From: Fuerstiella sp.
GTDB lineage: Bacteria > Planctomycetota > Planctomycetia > Planctomycetales > Planctomycetaceae
Assembly (NCBI GenBank): GCA_014238335.1
Contig: JABABI010000001.1
Span: forward strand, 99,252 to 163,251
Direction: 5' to 3'
Length of the DNA: 64,000 nt
The notes below the pieces were generated by a model. That model was given only the letters and a program-made list of their open reading frames with translations, was not told the DNA's origin and did no database searches. Both the position numbers and the translations under genes were made by a program. Positions 1 through 12,203 of the stretch are shown here, piece after piece. The first letter of the stretch is position 1. Every line of letters begins with the position of its first letter.

Positions 1-2211
1 CGTCTGGTCATAGCAAATTTCCATGGCACGCCCACCCAGCACGTAGCTGGGGCGGACCAGCACCGGATAGCCGACCCGGTCGGCCGCTGCTCGAGCCGCT
101 TCTGTGGTGGTGGCAATACCGTTCGGTGGCTGCCGCAGATTCAGTTTTTCCAGAATCGCCTGGAAGCGTTCGCGGTCTTCGGCAGCATCGATCATGTCCG
201 GCGACGTACCGATGATGTTGGCACCGGCGGCTTCCAGGCCACGCGCGAGATTCAGAGGCGTCTGGCCACCAAACTGTACAATGATTCCGTCCGGCTGCAT
301 GCGGTCGCAGATGTTCAGCACGTCTTCCGTTGTGAGAGGTTCGAAGAACAGGTAATCAGACGTGTCGTAGTCCGTGGAAACCGTTTCCGGGTTGGAATTG
401 ACCATGATGCTCTCGATGCCGAGTTCTTCGAGAGCGAAGGCTGCCTGACAGCAGCAGTAGTCGAATTCAATTCCCTGTCCAATGCGGTTCGGTCCGCCCC
501 CCAGAATCATGATCCGCTTTTTGCCTGGTTCCTTCGCCGGAGTTTCGTCTTCCTGTTCGTATGTGGAATAGTAGTAAGGTGTGTACGCTTCGAACTCCGC
601 CGCACAGGTGTCGACCTGTTTGAATGTGGTTTCGATGCCTAGTTGTTTGCGGTGTGTTCGCACCTCAATCTGCGACGTGTCCCACCAGAAAGCCAGTTGA
701 GCGTCCGAGAATCCGTTTTCTTTGGCCCGACGAATGAGCTCTGATGACACATCCGACAGTCGCGTGACTTCACGGATTTCGTGTTCCAATTCCACCAGCT
801 GTTGCAGGTTTCTCAGGAACCATGGATCGATGTCGGTCGTCTCATGCAGTCGTTCGATCGACATCCCTGCTTTGAGTGCATACCGCAGATAGAAAATGCG
901 GTTTTCGTTGGGCACCGATAATTTGTTGAGAATCTCGTCTTCGCCTGGCCGGCGATCGGTATCCCATAAGTCCTTCTTGCCGCCGCCGAGTCCGAAATGC
1001 CCGGTCTCCAGCCCGCGCAGAGCCTTTTGCAGAGATTCACGAAACGTGCGGCCGATCGCCATGGTTTCGCCCACGGACTTCATTTGTATCGTGAGTGTCG
1101 GATCGGCTTCGGGAAACTTCTCAAAGGTCCAGCGAGGTATTTTCGTAACGACGTAGTCGATCGTCGGTTCAAAACACGCCAGCGTTTCGCGAGTAATATC
1201 GTTCTTGATTTCGTCCAGCCGATAACCCACGGCCAGCTTCGCAGCAATCTTTGCGATCGGAAATCCGGTTGCTTTGGACGCCAGCGCACTGGAACGGCTG
1301 ACCCGCGGGTTCATTTCAATGATCACCATACGGCCGTTGTCCGGATTGATCGCAAACTGCACGTTTGAGCCACCGGTTTCGACACCGATCTCACGCATGC
1401 ACGCCAGCGTCGCGTCCCGCATGCGCTGATATTCTTTATCAGACAGCGTCTGCGCCGGAGCAACCGTGATGGAATCACCGGTGTGTACACCCATCGGGTC
1501 GAAGTTTTCGATCGAGCAGATGATGACCGCGTTGTCGGCGCAGTCACGCATCACTTCCATCTCGTACTCCTTCCACCCGAGGATTGATTCTTCGAGCAGC
1601 AGTTCACTGATGGGAGACAGAGTCAGCCCCTGTCGCACGAGGTTTTCAAATTCTTCGATGTTGTAGGCGATGCCACCACCCGTACCGCCCAGCGTAAAGC
1701 TGGCACGAATAATGATCGGCAGACCGATTTTCTTGACTGCAGTTCTGGCTTCTTCCAAATTGTGAACAACGAAGCTCTTGGGGACATCCATTCCGATTTT
1801 TGTCATCGCTTCCTTGAAGGACTCGCGTTCCTCTGCCTTCTTGATGACGTCTTCCTGAGCCCCAATCATCTCGCAGTTGTACTTTTTCAGAACACCTTCG
1901 CGAGCAAGGTTCATTGCCGTGTTCAGACCGGTCTGCCCGCCCAATGTGGGCAGCAGGGCGCTGGGACGTTCCTGCTCGATGATTTTTTCAACGTATTGCC
2001 ACGTGATCGGTTCAATGTAGGTTCGATCAGCGGTGTCCGGATCCGTCATGATGGTGGCTGGATTGGAATTGACCAGGATGACCTCATACCCTTCTTCACG
2101 AAGAGCTTTACATGCCTGAGTTCCCGAGTAGTCGAATTCGCATGCCTGTCCGATCACGATGGGACCGGAGCCGATAATCAGAATCTTCTTTATGTCGTCT
2201 CGACGTGGCAC
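1..2211 (-). CDS. carB: Carbamoyl-phosphate synthase large subunit, 5' part
   Basis: Makes carbamoyl phosphate from bicarbonate, ammonia passed on by the glutaminase subunit CarA, and two ATP, for pyrimidine and arginine synthesis in the cytoplasm. The gene runs off the left edge, so about 737 N-terminal residues of a protein that is normally near 1,070 are present. Visible signatures are the N-terminus [20 protein letters not shown], the ATP-grasp motif [20 protein letters not shown], and, near residue 570, [17 protein letters not shown], which opens the second synthase half. I chose the GTG at 2211 because it matches the family start (E. coli CarB begins MPKRTDIKS) and has AAAGG about 9 nt upstream. 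An in-frame TTG 30 nt upstream is a weaker alternative. No carA is adjacent on the visible side. Confidence 0.97.
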   Translation of the reverse strand, partial: MPRRDDIKKILIIGSGPIVIGQACEFDYSGTQACKALREEGYEVILVNSNPATIMTDPDTADRTYIEPITWQYVEKIIEQERPSALLPTLGGQTGLNTAMNLAREGVLKKYNCEMIGAQEDVIKKAEERESFKEAMTKIGMDVPKSFVVHNLEEARTAVKKIGLPIIIRASFTLGGTGGGIAYNIEEFENLVRQGLTLSPISELLLEESILGWKEYEMEVMRDCADNAVIICSIENFDPMGVHTGDSITVAPAQTLSDKEYQRMRDATLACMREIGVETGGSNVQFAINPDNGRMVIIEMNPRVSRSSALASKATGFPIAKIAAKLAVGYRLDEIKNDITRETLACFEPTIDYVVTKIPRWTFEKFPEADPTLTIQMKSVGETMAIGRTFRESLQKALRGLETGHFGLGGGKKDLWDTDRRPGEDEILNKLSVPNENRIFYLRYALKAGMSIERLHETTDIDPWFLRNLQQLVELEHEIREVTRLSDVSSELIRRAKENGFSDAQLAFWWDTSQIEVRTHRKQLGIETTFKQVDTCAAEFEAYTPYYYSTYEQEDETPAKEPGKKRIMILGGGPNRIGQGIEFDYCCCQAAFALEELGIESIMVNSNPETVSTDYDTSDYLFFEPLTTEDVLNICDRMQPDGIIVQFGGQTPLNLARGLEAAGANIIGTSPDMIDAAEDRERFQAILEKLNLRQPPNGIATTTEAARAAADRVGYPVLVRPSYVLGGRAMEICYDQT

Positions 2212-2693
2212 TTGGTGAAGCCTTTGGGGGTGTACTTGCAACTTGTGATCGATATCACGAAAGAACACAGTCCATCGGGGCTGCCCGACACTGAATCTGT
2301 TCCGGCGTTCGTGACGTTTCCCTCGTTCTACCACACGGCAAGCGCGCAGAGTGACCGCTGACGGAGTTCGGCGATCGTTCCCAACGGCAGCGAGTGACTT
2401 TGCAGGCAGACAGGAGCGGCAAAGCGCGCAAAATTTCGAGAAGGTTAGCAGCAAATCCGGGGCGTTCAAGAAGATTGGCCTCCTTGGCGGGGAATTGCGG
2501 GTGCAAGGCCATCGTTTCTTCTATCAAAGAGCATTTTTCTCTACAGTGACGCGGAGTTGCGGTCCTGTCATCAGCCAATCGTCTGCCGGAACCGGTACAT
2601 TCCACCTTGTGCACAGATTTCTGCCGAGATTGGGATTCTTCTGCCGGCACGGACCGACGGTAACAGCGTGAAAAAACGCACGAAAGAAGCACG
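2212..2693. other. Intergenic region between divergent carB and nucleoside hydrolase
   Basis: About 480 bases separate the two divergently transcribed genes, so promoters for both should lie here. I see no convincing -35/-10 pair, RNA gene or repeat. Short open frames on both strands encode Arg/Ser-rich translations without recognisable motifs and are not supported as genes. Confidence 0.6.
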
Positions 2694-3653
2694 TTGCCCC
2701 AGAAAATCATCATTGACGCAGATCCCGGCATCGGTGACGCCTTTGCGGTGCTGACCGCTCTGGTAGATCCGTCTCTGGAAGTGGTTGGGCTGACGGCAAC
2801 AGCAGGGTCAGTCTCCGGACGGCAGGCCACACGAAACCTGAAGTTTTTGACGGATCTGATTGATCCCGTTAAGTATCCCAGAATCGGTCAGTCTGAATTG
2901 CCCATCGTGGCTCCACGTCTGTCGTCCCATACCGTGCCCACACGCCACAGTTTGTTCGGCAGCCACGGACTCGGTGATGTCACGGTCGATATACCGGACC
3001 TTCACAATCGACGCGAATCAGCAAAACTGATAGTGGATCTCGTCCGGGAATTTCCACACGAGGTAAAACTGATGACCCTGGGGCCACTCACTAACCTGGC
3101 GGCCGCCTGCGATCTGGATCCGGAATTACCTGAATTGCTGGATGCGATTGTGTCTCTTGGCGGAGTCAATAACGCCAGCGGCGACGTCACTCCTGTGGCT
3201 GAGTTCAACATCTGGTGTGACCCGGAGTCCGCTGCTGCCGTTCTTCGTTTACCGGCGCTAAAGACGCTGATCCCTTTGGACATCAGTGGAACACCGGTGC
3301 TGACATTTGAAGACGTCGACATGCTGTCGCAGCTGACGGAGTCCACGACCAACGGCGCGGTATTGTCGTCGATGCTGCAATACGCCATTCGAGCGAATCG
3401 TCAGGAACTCGGATTTGAAGGTATCCCACTGCATGGTGTTGCAGCTCTCGCAGTAGCCGCAAGGGCCGAATCATTTTCTGTGGAAGCGCTGTCAGGCGAA
3501 GTCGAAACCAGCGGCCAGCTGACTCGTGGAATGACGGTTATCGAGCGCCGCCAAGTCGTCACCGGGCAGTCGAATCTGGATCTGGTGTCATTGATCGACG
3601 CTCCTGGTGTAGTCGATTATTTTTCTCGCAGCTTCCGCCGCGCGGCTCGATGA
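2694..3653 (+). CDS. Inosine-uridine nucleoside hydrolase family protein with altered Ca2+ site
   Basis: Homologue of IU-nucleoside hydrolases (EC 3.2.2 type), which split ribonucleosides into base and ribose in purine and pyrimidine salvage. The whole 319-residue fold is present: N-terminal KIIIDADPG motif, GPLTNLA, the ribose-binding AEFNIWCDPE segment, and VETSGQLTRGMTV near the C-terminus. Two conserved acidic positions are changed. The canonical DxDPGxDD reads D8-A-D10-P-G-I-G14-D15, so D14 is Gly. The C-terminal HD pair (H241-D242 in the Crithidia enzyme) reads H247-G248. D242 is a Ca2+ ligand and D14 contacts the ribose in characterised members, so classical activity is doubtful. Start is TTG at 2694 (translation begins MPQKIIID) with a weak GAAAG upstream. 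hemD follows after 3 nt, suggesting cotranscription. Confidence 0.88.
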   Translation: MPQKIIIDADPGIGDAFAVLTALVDPSLEVVGLTATAGSVSGRQATRNLKFLTDLIDPVKYPRIGQSELPIVAPRLSSHTVPTRHSLFGSHGLGDVTVDIPDLHNRRESAKLIVDLVREFPHEVKLMTLGPLTNLAAACDLDPELPELLDAIVSLGGVNNASGDVTPVAEFNIWCDPESAAAVLRLPALKTLIPLDISGTPVLTFEDVDMLSQLTESTTNGAVLSSMLQYAIRANRQELGFEGIPLHGVAALAVAARAESFSVEALSGEVETSGQLTRGMTVIERRQVVTGQSNLDLVSLIDAPGVVDYFSRSFRRAAR

Positions 3654-3656
3654 CGC

Positions 3657-4472
3657 ATGAACACACGGCCCATTATCTGCAGTTTCGAAAGCCGACGAGC
3701 CACGGAAATGCGGTCATTGATTGAACGCTTTGGTGGCTGTGCGATGATGGCACCTTCGATGCAGGAGGTGCCGGTTGAAGAGAACTTAGTCGCTCTCGAC
3801 GCGATTCAGCAGGTGATTTCCGGAGCTGTTTCGCACATGGTGCTGCTGACGGGGGTCGGCATCGAAGCGATGCTCAAAGTGGCAGCATCACAGGGTCTGG
3901 AAGAACGCCTGTTGCAGTCAATGGGGCGACTGCCGTTGCTGGTCCGCGGCCCCAAACCGGCGGCCGTGCTGAACCGCCACGACCTGAAATTCACAGTCAG
4001 GGCGCCGGAACCCAATACATGGAGGGAATTGCTGTCTGCCATTGATCAGGCACAGATTGAACTGACTGGCCAAATCGTCGCTGTCCAGGAATACGGCATA
4101 TCCAACCCGGAACTCTGTGATGGCTTGACTTCGCGTGGTGCCAGGGTGGTTCCGGTTCCCGTTTACCGCTGGGCGCTGCCGGACGATGTTGAGCCCCTGC
4201 GCCAAGCCATCCGACAAACAATCGAAGGTGAAATCGAAGTGTTGCTGTTCACAAGTGCTCAGCAGGTTCGTCATGTTTTGCAGATTGCTGATCAGACGAA
4301 TCAACGCGACGACTGGTTGAATTCTGCCAACAGGAAAGTTGTTGGCTCTATCGGCCCAACCTGCAGCCAGGCGCTGCACGAGGAAGGGTTTGTCGTCAGC
4401 GTTGAAGCCAGTCCACCCAAAATGGGACCGCTGGTCAGAGTTGCCATACAGCACCTTACAGACGCGCCATAG
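3657..4472 (+). CDS. hemD: Uroporphyrinogen-III synthase
   Basis: Closes and isomerises hydroxymethylbilane to uroporphyrinogen III, the branch point of heme, siroheme and cobalamin synthesis. The 271-residue length and two-lobed HemD pattern fit: N-terminal lobe with CSFESRRATEM and a mid-lobe VLLTGVGIEAM segment, then EYGISNPEL at the lobe hinge, VVPVPVYRW, LLFTSAQQVRHVL, and the C-terminal VGSIGPTCSQALHEEGF segment that is the best conserved part of this divergent family. HemD proteins are poorly conserved, so the assignment rests on pattern and length rather than catalytic residues. The ATG starts 3 nt after the stop of the nucleoside hydrolase homologue, so translation is probably coupled. 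No other heme gene lies nearby. Confidence 0.85.
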   Translation: MNTRPIICSFESRRATEMRSLIERFGGCAMMAPSMQEVPVEENLVALDAIQQVISGAVSHMVLLTGVGIEAMLKVAASQGLEERLLQSMGRLPLLVRGPKPAAVLNRHDLKFTVRAPEPNTWRELLSAIDQAQIELTGQIVAVQEYGISNPELCDGLTSRGARVVPVPVYRWALPDDVEPLRQAIRQTIEGEIEVLLFTSAQQVRHVLQIADQTNQRDDWLNSANRKVVGSIGPTCSQALHEEGFVVSVEASPPKMGPLVRVAIQHLTDAP

Positions 4473-5049
4473 TGGAAACACGTTACGACGCAGCGACCGT
4501 CCGGCATCAAACGAAAAAACGGTCGCAGGGAATTCTTCCTTGCGGCCGTTTGTAATTCAGACACTTCGGTTACTGCGACGGTGGAGACGCAGCGAGTCAG
4601 GCGAGAACCGAGTCACGCTGAGCGTGCACTCATGAATGGTCCGGGCCTACGCAAATAATTTGAGACCTCCGTCGGCGTAATCCGAAATGTCTGATGTGCG
4701 GTTTGAAGAGACGATATTCCTCTTCGGTAGTTGTGTTCGCTAAGTAGGATGATCGGCAGTCCGATCTGCGAGCTGCACATTTTTGTCGTAGTGCGTCGGC
4801 GATTCAGAACTGTGTGCCCGAACGTGAGTGTTCTCGGTTGTTATTTCCTGATAAGCCGAACGGCGAATCAGGGATAATACTCCATGCCATATCATGTCGC
4901 TGACGCTTCTTCTTACGAAGACCAGGGAAGATGTCGAGCGTGCAGGATAGACCTGGTAATCTTGCTCAAAGTTTCAGGCAATGCCGCAGAGCATTCCCAT
5001 GCCTGACGCCTTCTCCAGCGACATCCCCGAACCAGAGTCCGACAGGACT
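4473..5049. other. Intergenic region between convergent hemD and parvulin lipoprotein genes
   Basis: About 575 bases with no credible gene. It holds a small imperfect hairpin at 4610-4631 (CACG/CGTG core, no U-run) and, at its right end, the hairpin that overlaps the stop codon of the next minus-strand gene. The remainder shows no repeat, RNA gene or ORF with recognisable features. Confidence 0.5.
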
Positions 5050-5051
5050 CT
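5034..5051 (-). terminator. Hairpin overlapping the stop codon of the parvulin lipoprotein gene
   Basis: A perfect 7-bp inverted repeat (AGAGTCC / GGACTCT) with a 4-nt loop begins inside the TAG stop codon of the minus-strand gene. No U-run follows, so it is a weak candidate for an intrinsic terminator. It may instead protect the 3' end. Confidence 0.35.
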
Positions 5052-6195
5052 AGCCTTTTGGCTCTTCGTCGAACATCGTGACGACGGTGGCCTTTGCTCG
5101 AAGATCCCGCATCGTCTTCTGGCGGGCCGCCCTGGCTTTTTCAGCTCGAACGTGTTGCTCGATTTCTTTCTGCATCTCCTGAAACGGAGCGGTGCGTGCC
5201 GGTTGACGATCAACAACCCGGTAGACTTCAAAGCGATCGTCCCGCACATAAACTTTTGTCATGCCACCTGATGGCAGCCTGAACAGTTGTTGTTCAAGTG
5301 CATTGTCCGCGAGACTGCCGCGGGCAAGCCAACCCATGTCGCCGCGTTTTTCGGCACTCAATGCATCCGAGTATTTTGTCGCCAGTTCTGCAAAATCGGC
5401 ATCCTTCTGTAACTGCTTGACGACCTCGGCCATCCTGTCTTCAGCACCTTCACGGCCGCCATTGCTGGCGAACAGAACGACCAGTTCCTGCCAGCGGATT
5501 CGTTCTTTCGTTGTGAAGTCGTCGCCGTGTTCGTCATAGTATGCCAGCATTTTGACGCGACTGATTGTGTCCGGGCGTTCTGCAAGCGTGGACAGATATC
5601 CATTCACCTTTTGAATTCGGAAAAAGCTTTCACGCAGCAGATCGACGGAAAGGCCTTCAGCGGACAGGACTTTATTGAGCTCTTCATCAGTGGTTAGGTT
5701 GCGATCCTTCTTGATGTTTGCGATGACTTCGCCGAAGGGTTCTTCCAGAGATTCTTCAATGACCTGCTGGCGATCCTCGGGGATCTTCTGTTTTAGAGCC
5801 TGGATAACAATTTCCTGTTCGATGTAATTGTCAAGACGTCCTTTGATCTGTTGCTGCAGAATCTGTTGCTGCTGTTCTGCGGAAAGACTTTCCTCGGATT
5901 CGATCGCCAGTCGCAGACTGCCGATCAGGTCGTCCACGAAAATTGGACGACCATTGACCTCAGCAACAACCGTATTGCCAACGATTTTTGTCTCCGGTGC
6001 CCCCGTAAAGCTGACAGCCTGAATTTGAGATTCACCTTTGCTGTCATCCGATAAAGCGACCGTTGATTTGTTGGTCAGTGACCGACGGGGCGGCGCTTCG
6101 GCGAAAACAGGATTGTCGTCAATCAGGCTTTTGCCCTGGCATCCGGACAGCAATACCACAACAACAAGCAGTAATGGTGCGTGTCGCGGTTGCAT
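5050..6195 (-). CDS. Parvulin-type peptidyl-prolyl isomerase lipoprotein (SurA/PrsA-like)
   Basis: Predicted envelope-anchored folding factor that isomerises X-Pro bonds. From Met at 6195 (381 residues) the N-terminus is a lipoprotein signal: QPRHAP, a Leu/Val-rich core and lipobox LLSGC with the lipidated Cys at about residue 19. A SurA-N-like helical region (VNGRPIFVDDL, then long Gln/Glu-rich helices) covers about 75-210. The parvulin domain spans about 225-340, with the family patterns DFAELATKYSDA, KRGDMGWLARGSL and LFRLPSGGMTKVYV; the usual RHIL strand is replaced by RWQELVVLF. An in-frame ATG 45 nt upstream exists but would put a polar stretch before the signal peptide. Client proteins are unknown; the gene stands alone. 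Confidence 0.85.
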   Translation of the reverse strand: MQPRHAPLLLVVVVLLSGCQGKSLIDDNPVFAEAPPRRSLTNKSTVALSDDSKGESQIQAVSFTGAPETKIVGNTVVAEVNGRPIFVDDLIGSLRLAIESEESLSAEQQQQILQQQIKGRLDNYIEQEIVIQALKQKIPEDRQQVIEESLEEPFGEVIANIKKDRNLTTDEELNKVLSAEGLSVDLLRESFFRIQKVNGYLSTLAERPDTISRVKMLAYYDEHGDDFTTKERIRWQELVVLFASNGGREGAEDRMAEVVKQLQKDADFAELATKYSDALSAEKRGDMGWLARGSLADNALEQQLFRLPSGGMTKVYVRDDRFEVYRVVDRQPARTAPFQEMQKEIEQHVRAEKARAARQKTMRDLRAKATVVTMFDEEPKG

Positions 6196-6417
6196 GGGAC
6201 AGAGCTGTGAGTGTGAAATGCGAGCCACAATTGCTTCCATGCAACGGGGGCGAAGAATGAATCGAGAGGCGGGAACTATATCGGTGTTCGGCGTTCACCG
6301 ACAAGGCCGGATCGGCCCATCATCGTTGCTGTTTGCTGCATTTTATGCGGCAAAAACTGCCGGACGTCCTGTCGTGGGAATCGGACGGGGAATGCATGTG
6401 GGCCACGGTTCCCGGTT

Positions 6418-6777
6418 TCAGTCGAGCCACTCATCGGCCGGGTCGAATTCCGGCAGAACAACAATCAGGACTTTCATACGTCCTATGGCTCGGTGGCGGA
6501 CACCGGGCGGAATTACGATGCTGACGCCTGAACGAACAGGAATGATCTCGTCGTCCAGTTCCATTTTTGCGTCAGGACCGCAGTCCAGAAAATAGTAGGT
6601 TTCCGTCAGTGTTTTGTGATAGTGCTTTTTGGCATTTGCACTGATCTCAGTGACGTGAATCGTTCCAGGGAACTCGTCAATGCCCAGAAAAGCTCGCCGA
6701 GCTGTACCGCAGGGACAAGGTACGCCTTTGATTTCTGAAAAGTCCGCAATCTGATAGCGTTTGGTGGAGGTCGTCAT
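6418..6777 (-). CDS. Small cupin-domain protein
   Basis: A single-domain cupin of about 119 residues. Motif 1 reads HYHKTLTETYYFL, giving the two His and the Glu of a metal site. Motif 2 reads PPGVRHRAIG with the final His. The protein also carries a short conserved-looking CPCGTARR stretch near its N-terminus. Cupins of this size are often metal-dependent isomerases, oxygenases or sugar-binding regulators; nothing here fixes the substrate. Start is ambiguous: I prefer ATG at 6777 (MTTSTKRYQ); ATGs at 6822 and 6816 would add a basic PHIRRAPP stretch. The gene is monocistronic, divergent from the sulfatase that follows. Confidence 0.75.
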   Translation of the reverse strand: MTTSTKRYQIADFSEIKGVPCPCGTARRAFLGIDEFPGTIHVTEISANAKKHYHKTLTETYYFLDCGPDAKMELDDEIIPVRSGVSIVIPPGVRHRAIGRMKVLIVVLPEFDPADEWLD

Positions 6778-7049
6778 GGCAGGTGGGGCTCTGCGGATAT
6801 GCGGACGTATGTTCATGGGCATCTGGGAACGGACACACAGTTGATCAGAACAGCGACGTTGTCCGACTGCAAATCAGGATTCCATAGGTACCAGGTTCAA
6901 AACAGTTGAGACACAAGCCGTGGGGATTTCAATGGTCTGAGCCGCAAAGTCTGCAACAAGATTAGATTCTTCTGCCCATGCCCAACGGTAACCCGATAAT
7001 CCTGCTATGGTTGCAGCGACATGGCAACAAACTATCCAGGTAAACAACG

Positions 7050-8537
7050 ATGAAACTCACGCTGAACTTATTGTTTGCCTGTGCCTGTCTGGGAGTGACT
7101 GCCGCCAGCTGTTCGGCCACTCAGCCGAACATCATTCTCATCTTTATCGACGACATGGGATGGAAAGATGTTGGCTGCTATGGCAACGATTTTATTGACA
7201 CGCCACGCATCGACCAACTCGCAGCGGAAGGAGTGCGTTTCACGGATTTCTATGCCGCAGGTGCCGTATGTTCTCCGACTCGATGTGCTCTGCAATCGGG
7301 GCAGAACCAGGCACGGATCGGCATCACGGCACATATCCCGGGGCATTGGCGACCGTTCGAACGTGTGATTACTCCGCTGACGACGATGGCTCTTCCTTTG
7401 GACACCGTTACCGTGGCTGAAGCACTGCAGGAATCCGGTTATACCACCGGCTACGTCGGCAAATGGCATCTCGGCGGCGGTCCGCAGTTCCAACCGGACA
7501 AACAGGGTTATAAATTCTCTGCAGTTATCGGAGGTCCGCATTTGCCCGGCAAGTACCGTGTTCAGGGCAACGCGGGGTTCAAGCCGAAGCCGGGACAGTA
7601 TCGAACCGATTTTGAAGCTGACGTGTGCGTGGATTTCATCGGTCGCAGCAGCCAGCAGAAAAAACCGTTTTTCCTGATGCTTTCTCCGTTTGCCGTGCAT
7701 ATCCCGCTTGGTGCGATGTCAGAAAAGGTGCAGAAGTACACGAAGAAGGCCGCCGAGCTGAATCGAGATCTGCCGCATCCGGTGTACGCCGCCATGGTGG
7801 AACACTGTGACGACATGGTCGGGCGAATCGTTGATGCGGTCGATACGGCAGGCCTGACTGAAAATACGCTGATCGTTTTTACGTCGGATAACGGTGGCCT
7901 GCATCGGCGATACGACTATCGTGAACATGCCGACGACAACGTCAGTAGCCTGGCACCCTTAAAGGGTGAAAAAGGATCACTGCACGAAGGCGGAGTTCGA
8001 GTTCCGCTGATCGTGAAATATCCTCCGCTGACAAAACCCGGAACCGTCTGCTCTGAACCCACGATCAGCTACGACTTCTATCCTACGTTTGTTGACCTGG
8101 CAGGTTGTTCGTTGCCCGAACAACAGACGATTGACGGCCACAGCCTGAAGCCGCTGCTGGTGGAACCGGACGTAAAACTGGATCGCACCGCGCTGTACTG
8201 GCACTATCCCCACTATCACCACGATCGGCCGGCCAGCAGCTTACGTGAGCGTGACTGGAAACTGATCGAATATCTTGACGGTACCGGCGATATCGAACTC
8301 TATCATCTGACCAGTGACATCGGCGAAACGACCAACCTGTCTGCTGAAAAACCGGGCCGAGCAGCTGACCTGAAACGCAAACTGCAGAACTGGCGGCAGC
8401 AGGTTACCGCTCGTATGCCATATCCGAATCCGCACTACAATTCAGAGCGGGCTGGCGAGTGGTGGAGTCTGCGCACTGGAAAACCTGTTGACAGCGACAG
8501 CCGCAGGCGTTTTCCACCAACAGAGAAGGATCTGTGA
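7050..8537 (+). CDS. Exported arylsulfatase (sulfatase family S1)
   Basis: Hydrolyses sulfate esters, in planctomycetes typically on sulfated marine polysaccharides. The 495-residue protein has a Sec signal peptide in the first 24 residues (hydrophobic NLLFACACLGVTAA; the Cys at 21 could even be a lipobox). The nucleophile motif is C74-S-P-T-R, whose Cys is converted to formylglycine. Metal-site pieces are IDDMGW (about 34-39), TSDNGG near residue 280 and the KGEKGSLHEGG segment near 310, with GKWHLGG near 137. The C-terminal part carries DIGETTNLS, typical of the family. Start ATG has AGG about 10 nt upstream. It stands alone with no carbohydrate-utilisation cluster or second sulfatase visible, so the substrate cannot be inferred. 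A maturation enzyme (FGE or anSME) must be encoded elsewhere. Confidence 0.93.
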   Translation: MKLTLNLLFACACLGVTAASCSATQPNIILIFIDDMGWKDVGCYGNDFIDTPRIDQLAAEGVRFTDFYAAGAVCSPTRCALQSGQNQARIGITAHIPGHWRPFERVITPLTTMALPLDTVTVAEALQESGYTTGYVGKWHLGGGPQFQPDKQGYKFSAVIGGPHLPGKYRVQGNAGFKPKPGQYRTDFEADVCVDFIGRSSQQKKPFFLMLSPFAVHIPLGAMSEKVQKYTKKAAELNRDLPHPVYAAMVEHCDDMVGRIVDAVDTAGLTENTLIVFTSDNGGLHRRYDYREHADDNVSSLAPLKGEKGSLHEGGVRVPLIVKYPPLTKPGTVCSEPTISYDFYPTFVDLAGCSLPEQQTIDGHSLKPLLVEPDVKLDRTALYWHYPHYHHDRPASSLRERDWKLIEYLDGTGDIELYHLTSDIGETTNLSAEKPGRAADLKRKLQNWRQQVTARMPYPNPHYNSERAGEWWSLRTGKPVDSDSRRRFPPTEKDL

Positions 8538-8606
8538 GAGTCTCCGAAACGACAGCGAATGCGTTGGCTGTCAGATAACGGACCCCTTGTCCCGCAAAGG
8601 CACGTC

Positions 8607-9083
8607 ATGAGTATCGCAACTCACACCAAGACGTCGTTGAATCTTCCGTCATTCGTTGTGCAGACCTACCTGCAGGACCTGACGGATGTCAACTGCTCAT
8701 TCGTCCGCACGAGGGGGCGAACCACACGGCCTGGCAGCTTGGTCACTTGACCGTTGCGGAACACAGCCTGAACAACATGGTCTGTCCCGATTCAATGCCG
8801 CCGCTGCCGGAGGGATTTTATGACAAGCATGGCAAGGAGACGGCATTAAGCGGCAATCAGAGTGATTTCTGCACGAAAGACGAATGCCTCAGACTGATGG
8901 AGGAACAGCGAACTGCGACACTGGATAAGCTGAGTGACGGAGAGCTTGAACAGCCAGCTCTCGAAAAGATTAGCAGTTCGAGGCCACGGTCGGTGCGGTC
9001 ATTGGCGGCCAGTCAGCGCACTGGATGATGCATGCCGGACAGTGGGTGTGCGTTGCCAACTGGGTAAAGAAGCGATCTTCTGA
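8607..9083 (+). pseudogene. DinB/DfsB-family protein, broken by three frameshifts
   Basis: Reading across frames gives an almost complete DinB-like protein of about 159 residues: MSIATHTKTSLNLPSFVVQT then YLQDLTDVN in frame 1, LIRPHEGANHTAWQLGHLTV followed by AEHSLNNMV in a second frame up to about 8970, QFEATVGAVIGGQSAHWMMH in a third frame, and LGKEAIF-stop at the end. Each of the three junctions (near 8693, 8972 and 9046) is explained by loss of a single base. Conserved His positions of the four-helix DinB metal site survive (NHTAWQLGH, SAHWMMHAGQW). No intact reading frame covers the gene, so it is not expressed as full-length protein unless the sequence has errors. Neighbouring genes show no such breaks, which argues for true decay. 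Confidence 0.8.
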
Positions 9084-9127
9084 TCGGCAGGCATACCGTG
9101 CCGGCAACAACGACATGGGAGCCGGAA

Positions 9128-11683
<2,556 letters not shown>

Positions 11684-11773
11684 CTATGTGAGTTGATACT
11701 CGAAACTGACGACCCGTGTCCGCCGGTCAACAGGACAGACTTAACGTCGACATGTTTTCGTGAATAAGCACAG

Positions 11774-12082
11774 CTAACGAGTTTTAATGAATTTCAGGGA
11801 CTTGATTTGTCGTTCCGGATTTCGTTGCTGCATCGTGGTGAGCAATTCATGCTGCAGGTAACTCCGGAGTTCTTCAAGAATGGTTCCATTCGAGACGCCG
11901 ATTTCAAGAACGCCGCTGCGAAGACGTCGAACGTAACTTCTGGCGGCCACACGTTCACCCGCCGCCGCCTTCCAGATTTCATTCAGCTCCTGACCGGACG
12001 TCTGTTCGGCCAGGCCTTTCGTTCTCACAATACGCTGCAGCAAATGCCCCAGCCGTGATGGTTGTTCGTAGTGGCTCATCAT
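11774..12082 (-). CDS. dciA: DciA-like DUF721 protein, probable helicase loader
   Basis: A 102-residue protein of the DUF721/DciA family. DciA is the ancestral loader of the DnaB replicative helicase in bacteria lacking DnaC or DnaI. Diagnostic features are the LNEIWKAAAGERVAARS segment (family W..vaG..ia..t), followed by the strand pattern SGVLEIGVSNGTILEELR and a C-terminal helix/strand ending in IKSLKFI. Position between dnaN and gyrB is the classic location of this family (dnaN-recF-DUF721-gyrB elsewhere), supporting the call. Start could be either of two adjacent ATGs (12082 or 12079); the upstream sequence is GC-rich with only a weak GGGCGG as ribosome-binding site. Confidence 0.85.
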   Translation of the reverse strand: MMSHYEQPSRLGHLLQRIVRTKGLAEQTSGQELNEIWKAAAGERVAARSYVRRLRSGVLEIGVSNGTILEELRSYLQHELLTTMQQRNPERQIKSLKFIKTR

Positions 12083-12203
12083 CCGCCCAGGCGGTTTACC
12101 GTGAACTTCCGCTCGATGTCATAAACTCAACGATTCCAGCGATCCGCACCGGAGACTGCCAGGAAGAGGTGTCCGTGTCCTGCCGCAAATGAGCGGAGAT
12201 CAG

